NCBI GenBank assembly: GCA_002342295.1
Contig: DDPR01000006.1
Coordinates: 77,449 to 141,448, forward strand
Origin: Burkholderiales bacterium UBA2463
GTDB lineage: Bacteria > Pseudomonadota > Gammaproteobacteria > Burkholderiales > Burkholderiaceae_A
DNA: 64,000 nt
Reading direction: 5' to 3'
Below the pieces are notes generated by a model. The model made no database searches. It was given only the letters and a program-made list of their open reading frames with translations, and was not told where the DNA came from. Shown here one piece after another: positions 1 to 9,302 of the stretch (position 1 is its first letter; each line of letters opens with the position of its first letter). A program made the position numbers and the translations under genes.

Positions 1-20
1 CAACAGATGCGAGAACACTC

Positions 21-2057
21 ATGAAACACAGACTCAGACCCCTATGTGTCGCAATCTTTGCGGCAGTTTTTCAACAAAATGCAGTCGCCCAGCCAGATGC
101 GGCTCTGGCGCCCGTCATCGTCACGGGCGACCGCGAGGAGGGTTACCTCAAGAGCACCCAGACAAGTGCTACCCGAATGGAGTGGCCAACCAAGGAGACG
201 CCCCTCACCATCGAGATCGTCGACGACGAACTCATTCGAGACAAGCTCATCACCAAGCCCAGCCAGCTTGCGGATGTGGTGGCGGGCGTCCAACAGATAG
301 TTGGATACGGAAACACTCCGTCTCAGTACTACGTGATTCGGGGTTTTAGTAATGCCGCAGTAAATTACCGTGATGGATTTAGGTCGTACGAGGTTTACAC
401 GCCGCGGGACTTCGCCAACGTAGATCGCGTGGAGTTTGTGAAGGGGCCAAGTTCAGTCCTTTACGGAAATGCCCAGCCCGCTGGGGCAGTCAACACCATC
501 TCGAAGACGCCACTGAATGTTGATCGGAATGCGGCAAGCGCTACCGCGGGTAGCTGGTCCAGCTTTAGAACAACCGGCGACTTCAACAAGGTGCTCGGGG
601 ATGTTCAGGTGCGCCTTAATGTGGCCGCAGACCAGGCCAACAGTTACGTGGATTACGAGAAGTCGAACAATTACCTTGTCGCTCCGTCCATCAAACTAAA
701 GCTCGGGAACAACTCGGAAGTTTTGTATGCCTTCGAGTACCTCAAAACCCGAATCGATGGGTTCTCAAATGGCCTGCCCATGGACAGCAGCTCGTTTAAC
801 CTGAGCTCCAATGCAACATCGAGTCGGCCCTGGGCCCAGCTCAACAATGAGAACGCAACCCACCGGATTGAGTTCAAGACCCTCATCAATGAGGCATTAA
901 CGTTTCGGCAGGGCCTATACTACTCAGAGACCAAGCGGGAATATCGAGGGGTGTCTCCGGACGGGACCATTGGTTCGCTTGCCCTGCAGTACAACGCGGG
1001 CGAAGAAAGTCAAAACAACAAGGTGTCCCAGACGGAGTTGATCTGGACTAGCGCCTTAGGCCCCGCCTTAAACAAGCTGCTGGCGGGTTACGAGTACGCC
1101 TACTCCAATTTCGCCTACGCGTTTTACAGCAACGCCTTTATCTCGGGGCTGGCGGGGTCTTTCTCTGCCCCGACCGGTACCCTCAGCGGAATTGGCACTT
1201 TAGGCTCGGCAACACCCAACAAGTCAAATGCTAACGCGGTCTACCTGAATGACCTGATCGCCCTTGGATCTTGGCGATTCAACCTCGGCATTCGACGCGA
1301 CGACATCACCACATCCTCCGGCACAACATCGAAGAACGAGGAGGCGATAACGGGTCGATTTGGCGTGCTCTATCTCTTATCTCCTCAGTCGTCGGTGTAC
1401 TACAACGCGGGACAGTCGTTCGTTCCAAACTTGGGCACACGATACGGCGGCGGGGTTCTGGACCCAGAGCGAGGGCTCCAGCATGAGCTTGGTGTGAAGC
1501 ACTCGCTGAAACAAGGCTTGGAGCTCACTGCTGCACTGTTTGACATCAAGAAGCGGAACGTTAAGCGGGATGTAACCGGAAGTTATGAGTACCTCACTGA
1601 CACCGAGCAGCAGACCCAAGGCGCCGAGTTCACCCTCGCCGGCCAGATCAACCCCGGGCTCAAGATCATTGCTAACGCCAGCTTTATGGGTCGCGCAAGG
1701 GTCACCTCGAGCAGTGACAGCTCGGTGACCGTTGGAACGCGCCTCTATGGCGTAGCCAACGAGTCATTCAACCTGTGGGGCGTTCAGGACGTCTCAAGCT
1801 CACGGCCTGGGAAGCTGTCAGTGGGTGTGGGTGCGGTTCATGTGGGCACCCGAAAGGCCAGTCTGAGTTCGAGTGCACTCGATATGCCAAGCTACACGCG
1901 ATATGACGCTGGGGTCTTCTACAGGTCAGGAGTGGTCCGCTACGCACTCAACTTACAGAACCTGAATAACGCGAAAATCTTTGACTCCGCAGAGGGTGCC
2001 TACCTTCAGAGACAGGCGCCTCTGAGTGTTTCGCTCACCGCGGGAATTACTTTTTGA
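21..2057 (+). CDS. TonB-dependent siderophore receptor
   Basis: Outer-membrane ligand-gated channel of the TonB-dependent siderophore receptor family (FhuA/FoxA-like), predicted to import a ferric siderophore using energy from TonB-ExbB-ExbD. The 678-residue product has a signal peptide of about 23 residues ending in AVA before QP. A plug domain follows at about 50-160, with the typical segments IRGFSN and VKGPSSVLYGN, and then a beta barrel to a C-terminal ITF with the terminal aromatic residue expected for BamA-dependent insertion. The following PepSY gene overlaps it by four bases and the TonB system lies 3 kb downstream, which supports an iron role. The exact siderophore cannot be read from sequence. 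No upstream regulatory region is visible because the window starts 20 bases before the gene. Confidence 0.93.
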   Translation: MKHRLRPLCVAIFAAVFQQNAVAQPDAALAPVIVTGDREEGYLKSTQTSATRMEWPTKETPLTIEIVDDELIRDKLITKPSQLADVVAGVQQIVGYGNTPSQYYVIRGFSNAAVNYRDGFRSYEVYTPRDFANVDRVEFVKGPSSVLYGNAQPAGAVNTISKTPLNVDRNAASATAGSWSSFRTTGDFNKVLGDVQVRLNVAADQANSYVDYEKSNNYLVAPSIKLKLGNNSEVLYAFEYLKTRIDGFSNGLPMDSSSFNLSSNATSSRPWAQLNNENATHRIEFKTLINEALTFRQGLYYSETKREYRGVSPDGTIGSLALQYNAGEESQNNKVSQTELIWTSALGPALNKLLAGYEYAYSNFAYAFYSNAFISGLAGSFSAPTGTLSGIGTLGSATPNKSNANAVYLNDLIALGSWRFNLGIRRDDITTSSGTTSKNEEAITGRFGVLYLLSPQSSVYYNAGQSFVPNLGTRYGGGVLDPERGLQHELGVKHSLKQGLELTAALFDIKKRNVKRDVTGSYEYLTDTEQQTQGAEFTLAGQINPGLKIIANASFMGRARVTSSSDSSVTVGTRLYGVANESFNLWGVQDVSSSRPGKLSVGVGAVHVGTRKASLSSSALDMPSYTRYDAGVFYRSGVVRYALNLQNLNNAKIFDSAEGAYLQRQAPLSVSLTAGITF

Positions 2058-3184
2058 CCCCGCCAAGAAAGTTTGCAACCTGGGCCCACCGCTGGATTGG
2101 TCTCGCGGTGGGCCTTGTCTTTGTCTTTCTTGGGCTCACCGGAAGCGTGCTTTGCTTCTACCCCGAGATTGATCGGGTGCTGAACCCATCACTCTCCATC
2201 CAAAACGATCGACTCCCGGCCGCACCAATCCGAGATGTGCTTCTAGCCGCTCAGGCCACATACCCCGACAAGTTTCTTCATTCGATTTTTCTCGCCTCTG
2301 ACGACGTCGCGTTTCATCAGGTCTGGTTTACGCAATCGGCATCCGACGACTCACAGATGTGGGAAGTGATGGTCCATCCGAACTCTGCAGAGGTTCTGGG
2401 CCGGCGGCAGGCCGTGCCGGTCCTCGAGTTTTCGCAGGAAAACCTCGTAAACACCATCTTTACCCTTCACCTTCTTTTTTTCTTGGGCCCGACGAGCCCA
2501 ATCTTCCTGGGAGTCATTGGTGCATTGCTCATCGTCATGCTCCTCCTCGGCCTGTTCCTGTGGTGGCCGAGAGGGCGCTCGTGGGGACCGCTCCTCACAC
2601 TGAAGCGCCACACCAGCTCAATTCGGCACGCATACGATTTTCATCGGGTCGCTGGCGTTTATGGCCTGGCTGTCTTGCTCATGCTTGGCGTCTCTGGGAT
2701 CTGTCTCACACTGCCTGGAGTCGTGAGCGCCCTCCTTGCGGTCGAGCAGCCTCTACCGGAGACGACAATGAAGCTTGATTCCGCGAACTCGGGGACTTTG
2801 CAGGGACTTGAGCAGGCAGTGGCCCTCGCACGCGCTCGATCGAGTGCGGATGCAAGGCTTAAGTCCATCTGGATGCCGAGCGAGAAAGCTGGTTTCTGGA
2901 GGGTGACCCTCGTGGAGCCCGGATCTGTTGGCAAAGAGGGTGCCCCCAACGTCATCTTTATCGACGCCAACACCCTTGGGGAGTTATCCACACAGTCATA
3001 CAGGGAAAAATCTGCTGCCGGTCGCTTCCTAGATTGGCAACTCCCTCTGCACTCGGGACGCATCCTGGGTCTTCCGGGAAGGTTCATTGTGTTCCTCGGA
3101 GGACTCCTTCCGTTGGCCTTGTTCGTGACCGGGCTCTTCATCTGGCAGCGCAAGAGAGTGGCTCTCACATCTGCCAGGCGATAA
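2054..3184 (+). CDS. PepSY-associated TM helix protein, iron uptake
   Basis: Inner-membrane PepSY domain protein of 376 residues, of the kind often found next to ferric siderophore receptors, where some members reduce or release siderophore iron in the periplasm. Four hydrophobic segments are visible, at about residues 14-36, 145-172, 200-222 and 345-365, with a large periplasmic region between the first two and another between the last two. The start is a TTG overlapping the receptor stop codon (TTGA), so the two genes are translationally coupled. The final helix is followed by a basic tail. Function is inferred from family and neighbour; the substrate is not known. Confidence 0.88.
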   Translation: MTPPRKFATWAHRWIGLAVGLVFVFLGLTGSVLCFYPEIDRVLNPSLSIQNDRLPAAPIRDVLLAAQATYPDKFLHSIFLASDDVAFHQVWFTQSASDDSQMWEVMVHPNSAEVLGRRQAVPVLEFSQENLVNTIFTLHLLFFLGPTSPIFLGVIGALLIVMLLLGLFLWWPRGRSWGPLLTLKRHTSSIRHAYDFHRVAGVYGLAVLLMLGVSGICLTLPGVVSALLAVEQPLPETTMKLDSANSGTLQGLEQAVALARARSSADARLKSIWMPSEKAGFWRVTLVEPGSVGKEGAPNVIFIDANTLGELSTQSYREKSAAGRFLDWQLPLHSGRILGLPGRFIVFLGGLLPLALFVTGLFIWQRKRVALTSARR

Positions 3185-3208
3185 CATCAGGTCTTTGGAT
3201 AGTCTCCC

Positions 3209-3865
3209 ATGACCACTCGCCCAGCCCTCTCCCTGCCCAACGGAGCCGACCAGCTTCTGCTGCACTCTTGCTGCGCGCCATGTGCCGGCGAACTCATGGA
3301 GTCTTTTTTAGAGTCGGGCATTCGCTACACGATCTTTTTCTACAACCCGAACATCCACCCCCGCAAGGAGTACGACATTCGCAAAGAGGAGAACATTCGC
3401 TTTGCCCAAAAACATGGCGTGCCTTTCGTGGATGCCGATTACGACACGGACAATTGGTTTGCTCGCGCCAAGGGGTTGGAAAACGAGCCCGAGCGGGGAG
3501 CGCGCTGCACCATGTGTTTTGACATGCGGTTTGAGCGCACGGCCCTCTATGCGGTGGAGAACGGGTTCTCAGTGATCACGAGTTCACTCGGCATCTCGCG
3601 CTGGAAAGACATGAACCAGATCAACGGCTGTGGCGCTCGGGCGGTCTCGCCCTACGAAGGTCTCACCTACTGGGACTACAACTGGCGCAAAGGCGGTGGA
3701 AGCCAGCGAATGATTGAGATCAGCAAACGTGAACAGTTCTACCAGCAGGAGTACTGTGGATGCGTCTACTCCCTGCGAGACACGAACCGCCATCGCACCG
3801 CCCAAGGCCGGACTCGAATTGAGCTGGGTGTGAAGTTCTACGGCAAGGACGACGCGCAGGCGTAG
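3209..3865 (+). CDS. queH: Epoxyqueuosine reductase QueH
   Basis: Cytoplasmic enzyme (former DUF208) that reduces epoxyqueuosine to queuosine in tRNA; it is unrelated in sequence to QueG. The 218-residue protein begins its core with HSCCAPC (Cys21, Cys22, Cys25) and carries RCTMCFDMR (Cys100, Cys103) and a YCGC pair near residues 183-185. These cysteines hold the iron-sulfur cluster and a second metal in the family. SSLGISRWKD is another family signature. It starts 25 bases after the PepSY gene, but its role is in tRNA modification rather than iron uptake. Its stop region overlaps the convergent flavoprotein gene by 28 bases. Confidence 0.93.
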   Translation: MTTRPALSLPNGADQLLLHSCCAPCAGELMESFLESGIRYTIFFYNPNIHPRKEYDIRKEENIRFAQKHGVPFVDADYDTDNWFARAKGLENEPERGARCTMCFDMRFERTALYAVENGFSVITSSLGISRWKDMNQINGCGARAVSPYEGLTYWDYNWRKGGGSQRMIEISKREQFYQQEYCGCVYSLRDTNRHRTAQGRTRIELGVKFYGKDDAQA

Positions 3866-5067
3866 GCACTGGCCCAGGCCCACTGAAAGTTGTGTCCGCC
3901 CAGGTGGCCGGTCACATCGACGCACTCCCCAATAAAGTACAGGCCCGGCTGACGCTTGGCCATCATGGTCTTGCTCTCAAGTTCATCGGTATCGACGCCG
4001 CCCACCATCACCTCGGCCTTCTTCCAACCCAACGTGCCTGCGGGCTTGACGCGCCACGCCACAAGGAAGTGTTGAACACGCTGTCGGTCTGCCCTGCCCA
4101 GCTCGGCCCAGCGGCGACCTGTAAGGCCGAGCTTTTGAGCAAAGCCCTGGGCAAGCCGCTCCGGAAGCGCCAGGGCAAGGGCCTGTTCGACCGATCGAGC
4201 ACCCAGCTCGCGCTCTGAGAGAAGTGATGCCGGATCGTGATGACCAAGCCAATTCACCTCCAGCTCTTCGCCCTCCACCCAATAGCTACTCGCCTGCAAA
4301 ACGGCGGGTCCTGAGAGGCCCTTGTGCGTCACCAGGAGGTCTTCGTCGAACTCCCCCCGACCATAGCGCTCGCCTCGTGCTCCAGACCCAATACGCACGG
4401 GCAGCGAGACCCCTGCGAGGGCATCGAGAAAGGCTGTGTCGTCCGATGTAAGGGAGAGCGGCACCAGCCCGGGCCGCACCGGCGTCACCGAGAGCGAGAA
4501 AGACTTCGCGAGTTCGAGGCCGAATGCCGTGGCCCCCATGGCTGGAACGGGCAGCCCGCCGGTGGCAACAACCACGGCTCGGCTCGCAAAACTCGCAACC
4601 GAGGTCTGCACCCGCCAAAAAGAACCCTCTCGGTGAACGCCCTCAATGACAACGGGGTGGCACAGTTGGACTGCGCCCTTCTCGCACTCAGCGAGCAGCA
4701 TGCGCACAATCTGGGTGGCTGAGTCGTTACAGAAGAGCTGACCCCGATGTTTTTCGTGAAAGCCGATTCGATGACTCTTTACGAGATCGATGAAGTTCTT
4801 GGGGGTGTATCGAGACAGTGCACTCTTTGCAAAGTGCGGATTGAGCGACAACATATTCTCAATGCGTGTGTCCCGGTTGGTAAAGTTGCATCGGCCACCG
4901 CCGCTGATTCGAATCTTCTCGCCGAGCTTCTCGGCGTGGTCAATCACCAGAACGCGACGCCCCCTCTGGCCCGCGACTGACGCGCAGAAGAGGCCTGCCG
5001 CCCCGGCACCCAGCACAATCGCATCGAATTCGGAGTTGCCTGACAAGCTAGGCACCCTGCGAGGCAC
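3838..5067 (-). CDS. HI0933-family FAD-dependent oxidoreductase
   Basis: Flavoprotein of the HI0933/YhiN family (409 residues, usual length about 390-410). The N-terminal dinucleotide-binding fold shows GAGAAGLFCA for FAD, then SGGGRCNFTN, a signature of the family. The C-terminus contains YFIGECVDVTGHLGGHNFQ, which closes the FAD site. Members are soluble or membrane-associated and most have no proven substrate; BaiN is one characterised relative in bile acid metabolism, which is unlikely to apply here. It lies convergent to queH and divergent from tonB with 152 bases between starts, which would hold both promoters. Confidence 0.9.
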   Translation of the reverse strand: MPRRVPSLSGNSEFDAIVLGAGAAGLFCASVAGQRGRRVLVIDHAEKLGEKIRISGGGRCNFTNRDTRIENMLSLNPHFAKSALSRYTPKNFIDLVKSHRIGFHEKHRGQLFCNDSATQIVRMLLAECEKGAVQLCHPVVIEGVHREGSFWRVQTSVASFASRAVVVATGGLPVPAMGATAFGLELAKSFSLSVTPVRPGLVPLSLTSDDTAFLDALAGVSLPVRIGSGARGERYGRGEFDEDLLVTHKGLSGPAVLQASSYWVEGEELEVNWLGHHDPASLLSERELGARSVEQALALALPERLAQGFAQKLGLTGRRWAELGRADRQRVQHFLVAWRVKPAGTLGWKKAEVMVGGVDTDELESKTMMAKRQPGLYFIGECVDVTGHLGGHNFQWAWASAYACASSLP

Positions 5068-5219
5068 TCGATATCATCTGGGTCTGATCTGGGCTCAAGG
5101 CCACTTCACTCATTTCCCCTACTGTAGCCGTCTTGTCCCTTTCCTTCTCGCTCTGCATGCGCCTTCCCTCCCCCCTCTTCAATTCAGCTCAACCCGCACT
5201 GCAAGAGCACGCGTTTTCT

Positions 5220-5831
5220 ATGGGCCGCGAGTCGTTAAAAGGACTGGGTGCGGCCATTGTGTTGCATGCCCTGGCGCTCCTGCTGATCTGGGGCGCAGAG
5301 AGCCCTCTTCACCTAAAAACCTCAGAGCCTCGGCCCATCATGGCCAGCATTCTCTCGAGCAGCCCGACCGAGCGCACCCCGGAGCCCCCAAAACCCACGC
5401 CAAAGACCCAAACCAAAAAAGATCCAGTCGCCAGGCCACTTCTGTCTTTGCCGGCCTCGTCCCCGACCTCAGCACCGCCCGCTGCTCCGACCCCTCCGCC
5501 AACCACACCAGCCGCCGCCAATCCGCTCCGATCTGAGAGTGAACCCGCGTCCGCGCCGCGCTTTGATGCGGACTATCTCAACAACCCCAAACCCCCCTAT
5601 CCGCCGGTCTCACAGAGACTGGGCGAGGAGGGTCAGGTGGTGCTAAGAGTGTTGGTCGGGACCGATGGCAAGCCCGCAGAAATCCTCATCAACAAATCCA
5701 GTGGCTCAGAGCGGCTTGACCGCGCCGCCAAGGAGGCTGTCTCTCGGTGGACCTTCGAGCCCGCAAAAAGAGGCACACTGAGCGTCTCGGCCTGGGTGCT
5801 GGTGCCCATCACCTTTCAACTTCGGAGATAG
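5220..5831 (+). CDS. tonB: TonB energy transducer
   Basis: Periplasm-spanning TonB protein that couples the ExbB-ExbD proton channel to outer-membrane receptors. I chose the ATG at 5220 (203 residues), which puts the basic residues and the single membrane anchor (about residues 9-26) at the N-terminus. An upstream ATG at 5133 would add 29 residues of unlikely leader. A long proline-rich linker (about 45-120, with many PTP and PAP steps) is followed by the conserved TonB_C domain: PPYPPVSQRLGEEG, then a run ending in RWTFEPAKR. It is first in a tonB-exbB-exbD operon. The exbB start is 5 bases after its stop. Confidence 0.92.
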   Translation: MGRESLKGLGAAIVLHALALLLIWGAESPLHLKTSEPRPIMASILSSSPTERTPEPPKPTPKTQTKKDPVARPLLSLPASSPTSAPPAAPTPPPTTPAAANPLRSESEPASAPRFDADYLNNPKPPYPPVSQRLGEEGQVVLRVLVGTDGKPAEILINKSSGSERLDRAAKEAVSRWTFEPAKRGTLSVSAWVLVPITFQLRR

Positions 5832-5836
5832 ATGTC

Positions 5837-6529
5837 ATGCAGGATGCGCAAAACGTGGGCTTTGCCCACTTTCTTGGCCAGACCGATGCACTCGGCCTCG
5901 CCCTGTTTGTGATTCTGGTGGTGATGTCAATCGCCAGCTGGACCGTGATCGTGAACAAGGTGCGCATGCTCATTAGCCAGCACAGGCGAGCCGACCAGTT
6001 TCTCTCAGCCTTTCGCGCCTCCCACGACGCCTCCTCTCTTGAGGCCCTGATCGCCCAACACGAGAAGACAGAGCCTCACGCGAGGCTTGCGGTTGCTGGG
6101 CTCAGGGCCGCTGAGTTTGCCAAGAGCGACCGGGCCCGCGCACTCATTGAGGCCGAGAGCCCCAGCGAGCTGGTGAGTCGATCACTCCAGCAGGCGATCG
6201 ATGAGGAATCGGCGCGCCTTGAAGTTGGTCAGACCCTCCTGGCCTCTGTGGCTTCGAGTGCACCTTTTGTGGGTTTGTTTGGAACCGTGTGGGGCATCTA
6301 CCACGCGCTGATCTCCATCGGCGCAAGTGGCGAGAGCACGCTGGATCAGGTGGCCGGGCCCGTTGGAGAGGCGCTCATCATGACCGCGCTGGGGCTTGCG
6401 GTGGCCATTCCAGCAGCGCTCGCCTACAACGCCTTTCAGCGATCCGCTCGCCTGCAGGTCGCCCGCCTTGAGCGGTTCGCACACGACCTCTTTGTCTTCA
6501 TCTCCACTGGCGTCCTGCCGAGGATCTAG
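5837..6529 (+). CDS. exbB: Biopolymer transport protein ExbB
   Basis: Inner-membrane proton channel subunit of the MotA/TolQ/ExbB family, working with ExbD to energise TonB. The ATG at 5837 has a GGAG-type ribosome site in the end of tonB and gives 230 residues. Three membrane segments are seen: near the N-terminus (LGLALFVILVVMSIASW), and a central pair (SVASSAPFVGLFGTVWGIYHAL and EALIMTALGLAVAIPAALAY). The segment around the second helix carries the conserved family sequence APFVGLFGTVWG. The tight spacing to tonB and exbD makes one transcription unit certain in practice. Confidence 0.94.
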   Translation: MQDAQNVGFAHFLGQTDALGLALFVILVVMSIASWTVIVNKVRMLISQHRRADQFLSAFRASHDASSLEALIAQHEKTEPHARLAVAGLRAAEFAKSDRARALIEAESPSELVSRSLQQAIDEESARLEVGQTLLASVASSAPFVGLFGTVWGIYHALISIGASGESTLDQVAGPVGEALIMTALGLAVAIPAALAYNAFQRSARLQVARLERFAHDLFVFISTGVLPRI

Positions 6530-6531
6530 CG

Positions 6532-6945
6532 ATGGCCTTTCATGTGAGCGCTCGCACCGGGCGCAATCAGCCCAACGCGGAAATCAACATGGTTCCGCTC
6601 ATCGACGTGATGTTGGTCTTGGTCGTCATCTTTATTGTGACCGCGCCACTCATGACGCACTCAGTCAAGGTGAACCTGCCCAAGGCCCAGAGTGCGGCCA
6701 ACGAGGTCAAGCCCAAGACCATCTCGATTTCCATCAATGCACAGGGAGATCTCTTTTGGGACAAAGAGCCTCTGGAGTGGCAGGGGCTCACAGACCGACT
6801 TCGCTCTGCGGCAAGCACCTCTCCCCAGCCCGAGATTCATATTCGGGCCGATGAGAATGTGGCCTACAAAAAGGTGGCTCAGGTGATGAGCGAGTCGGCC
6901 AAGGCGGGTCTCACCAAGATTGGGTTCATCACCGACCCCCGGTAA
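6532..6945 (+). CDS. exbD: Biopolymer transport protein ExbD
   Basis: ExbD/TolR family protein of 137 residues: one N-terminal membrane helix (about 20-40) and a periplasmic domain. The motif NMVPLIDVMLVLVVIF contains the aspartate (Asp25) that carries protons in this family. The periplasmic part has the usual IHIRADENVAYKKV block. It starts 2 bases after exbB and ends the tonB-exbB-exbD operon. About 40 bases separate it from the convergent ahpF; no strong hairpin terminator is visible there. Confidence 0.94.
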   Translation: MAFHVSARTGRNQPNAEINMVPLIDVMLVLVVIFIVTAPLMTHSVKVNLPKAQSAANEVKPKTISISINAQGDLFWDKEPLEWQGLTDRLRSAASTSPQPEIHIRADENVAYKKVAQVMSESAKAGLTKIGFITDPR

Positions 6946-6988
6946 AACCGCCCAAACCGCCCGCGCTCACCCCCCGCACACGCCCCTC

Positions 6989-8572
6989 TTAAGCGGCCAC
7001 CACCTCGTCCTGCGCCACGGAACTGCGAATGAGGTAATCGAAGGCGCCCAATGCAGCCTTCGCCCCGTCCCCGGCCGCAATCACAATCTGCTTGTACGGG
7101 ACTGTCGTTGCATCGCCCGCAGCAAAAACACCGAGCGCGTTGGTGCTGCCGTGGTGGTCCACCTCAATCTCCCCAAAGCGCGAGAGCTCGATCGTGCCCT
7201 TGAGCCACTCGGTGTTGGGAATGAGTCCAATCTGAACAAAGACGCCCTGAACAGCGAGTTGATGTGTCTCGCCCGAGGCGCGGTCCTTATAGACCATGCC
7301 GGTCACGGTTTTGCCGTCACCTACGATCTCGGTGGTCTGTGCATGGGTGATGATCTCAGCATTGGGCAGGCTCTTGAGCTTCTTCACCAGCACCGCATCG
7401 GCCTTGAGCCGATCTGCGAACTCCACCACGGTGACATGGCCCACCACGCCAGCCAGATCGATGGCAGCCTCCACGCCCGAGTTCCCGCCACCAATCACCG
7501 CGACACGCTTCCCCTTAAAGAGCGGGCCATCGCAGTGAGGGCAATAAGCCACCCCATGATTCTTGTACTCCTGCTCTCCCGGCACATTGACATTGCGCCA
7601 ACGAGCACCCGTTGAGAGGATGACCGAGCGCGACTTCAACACGCCTCCGTTGGCCAGGTGCACCTCCACCATCCCGCCGGGCTGGCTTGGCGGCACCAGC
7701 TTTTCGGCGCGTTGAAGGTTCATGATCTCCACGTCGTAGTGACGTACATGCGCCTCTAGATCCGCAGCAAACTTTGGCCCGTTGGTCTCGAGCACGGAGA
7801 TGTAGTTCTCAATGCCCAACGTGTCATTCGTCTGTCCACCAAAACGCTCCGCAGCGATTCCGGTTCTCAGGCCCTTGCGCGCCGCATACACAGCCGCCGC
7901 AGCGCCTGCCGGTCCGCCGCCGACAACGAGAACGTCAAAGGGTGCCTTGGCGTTAATCTTGGCTTTTTCTTTCTCGTCACTCTGGGTGTCGAGCTTGGCA
8001 ACCACCTCTTCGATCGTCATGCGACCCGATCCGAAGAGTTCCCCATTCAAGAAGACCATGGGCACAGCCATGATCTGACGGGCATTGACCTCATCTTGGT
8101 AGAGGCCCCCATCAATGACCACGGTCTTGACCCTGGGGTTCACCACCGACAGCAGGCTGAGCGCCTGGACCACGTCGGGACAGTTGTGGCAACTCAAGGA
8201 CATGTAGACCTCGAAGCTGAAGTCGCCCTGAAGGTCTCGGATCGTCTCAATGACAGATGGGTCCACCTTGGGCGGGTGACCACCCGTCCAGAGAAGCGCC
8301 AGAACAAGGGAGGTGAACTCGTGACCGAGCGGCACGGCCGCGAAATGGAGTTCCGTCTCCGCACCCACGCGACGAATCTGGAAGGAAGGCTTTCGAGCAT
8401 TGCTTCCATCAAAACGAACGGTCACCTGGCTCGACAGGGCCGCAATCTCCTCAAGCAGTCGACGCACGTCCGCAGACCCTGCGCTCTCATCGAGCGAGGC
8501 GATGAGCTCGATGGGGAGGGTCACCCGCTCGAGATAAGCCTTTAACTGAGTTTTCAGCGCGTCATCCAACAT
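6989..8572 (-). CDS. ahpF: Alkyl hydroperoxide reductase subunit F
   Basis: Cytoplasmic FAD and NADH dependent disulfide reductase that recharges AhpC. The 527 residues follow the standard layout: an N-terminal double thioredoxin fold with the CHNC redox pair (about residue 129), then a thioredoxin-reductase-like half with an FAD site (GGGPAGAAAAVYAARKG), the active pair CPHC in VAYCPHCDGPLF, and an NAD site (GGGNSG). It is downstream of ahpC on the minus strand with 88 bases between, and that gap holds a long hairpin. Length and all four catalytic cysteines match the family. Confidence 0.96.
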   Translation of the reverse strand: MLDDALKTQLKAYLERVTLPIELIASLDESAGSADVRRLLEEIAALSSQVTVRFDGSNARKPSFQIRRVGAETELHFAAVPLGHEFTSLVLALLWTGGHPPKVDPSVIETIRDLQGDFSFEVYMSLSCHNCPDVVQALSLLSVVNPRVKTVVIDGGLYQDEVNARQIMAVPMVFLNGELFGSGRMTIEEVVAKLDTQSDEKEKAKINAKAPFDVLVVGGGPAGAAAAVYAARKGLRTGIAAERFGGQTNDTLGIENYISVLETNGPKFAADLEAHVRHYDVEIMNLQRAEKLVPPSQPGGMVEVHLANGGVLKSRSVILSTGARWRNVNVPGEQEYKNHGVAYCPHCDGPLFKGKRVAVIGGGNSGVEAAIDLAGVVGHVTVVEFADRLKADAVLVKKLKSLPNAEIITHAQTTEIVGDGKTVTGMVYKDRASGETHQLAVQGVFVQIGLIPNTEWLKGTIELSRFGEIEVDHHGSTNALGVFAAGDATTVPYKQIVIAAGDGAKAALGAFDYLIRSSVAQDEVVAA

Positions 8573-8597
8573 CTTGAGGTCCTTTCTTGTCTTTTCG

Positions 8598-8633
8598 GAC
8601 TGAGGGCCCCCTCCGAGGAGGGGGCAGCCAGTC
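8598..8633 (-). terminator. Hairpin between ahpC and ahpF
   Basis: A long inverted repeat sits in the 88-base gap: outer arms GACTG and CAGTC, inner arms GCCCCCT and AGGGGGC, with a 4-base loop. There is no T-run after it on the minus strand, so a full intrinsic terminator is doubtful. It may instead act as a partial terminator or as a 3-prime stabiliser of the ahpC message, which would give more AhpC than AhpF. Confidence 0.45.
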
Positions 8634-8660
8634 TCTCTGATTTCCTAAAACACCCCGGCC

Positions 8661-9224
8661 TTAGATCTTGCCAACGAGGTCGAGCGAGGGGGTAAGTGTC
8701 TTGGCACCCTCGTTCCACTTGGCGGGGCAGACCTGACCCGGATGGGCAGCGGTGTACTGAGCGGCTTTGAGCTTGCGAAGCGTCTCCTTCACGTCACGCG
8801 CAATCTCGTTGGAGTGAATCTCGAGCGTCTTGATCACGCCATCGGGGTTGATCACGAACGTGCCACGCAAGGCCAGGCCCTCTTCCTCAATGTGAACACC
8901 GAAGGCACGGGTGAGCTTGTGGGTGGGGTCTGCGACCAGAGGAAACTTTGCCTTGCCGACCGCAGGGGAGGTCTCGTGCCAAACCTTGTGCGAGAACTGG
9001 GTGTCGGTGGTCACGATGTAGACCTCGGCGCCAACCTTCTGGAACTCTGCGTAATGATCGGCTGCGTCCTCGATCTCTGTGGGGCAGTTAAAGGTGAAGG
9101 CGGCTGGCATGAAAATCAGCACGGACCACTTGCCCTTGAGGCTGGCTTCGGTGACTTCAATGAACTTGCCGTTGTGGAAGGCCTGCGCCTTGAACGGCTG
9201 AACATGGGTGTTGATGAGAGACAT
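8661..9224 (-). CDS. ahpC: Alkyl hydroperoxide reductase AhpC, peroxiredoxin
   Basis: Typical 2-Cys peroxiredoxin (187 residues, same length as the enterobacterial protein) that reduces hydrogen peroxide and organic peroxides in the cytoplasm and is recycled by AhpF. The peroxidatic cysteine is Cys47 in FTFNCPTE and the resolving cysteine is Cys166 in GQVCPAKW. The C-terminus SLDLVGKI is the usual AhpC ending. One oddity: the stretch before the peroxidatic cysteine reads FMPAAFTFNC, where most AhpC proteins have a FYPADFTFVC-like sequence. It is the first gene of an ahpC-ahpF unit with an AT-rich promoter region upstream. Confidence 0.96.
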   Translation of the reverse strand: MSLINTHVQPFKAQAFHNGKFIEVTEASLKGKWSVLIFMPAAFTFNCPTEIEDAADHYAEFQKVGAEVYIVTTDTQFSHKVWHETSPAVGKAKFPLVADPTHKLTRAFGVHIEEEGLALRGTFVINPDGVIKTLEIHSNEIARDVKETLRKLKAAQYTAAHPGQVCPAKWNEGAKTLTPSLDLVGKI

Positions 9225-9302
9225 GCTTACGGCTCCTATTGCTGTTGTGAGAGGGTCAATCGAGACGCTGGAGGCGCCACGAACGGAATCTTCGGGGTGG
9301 GC

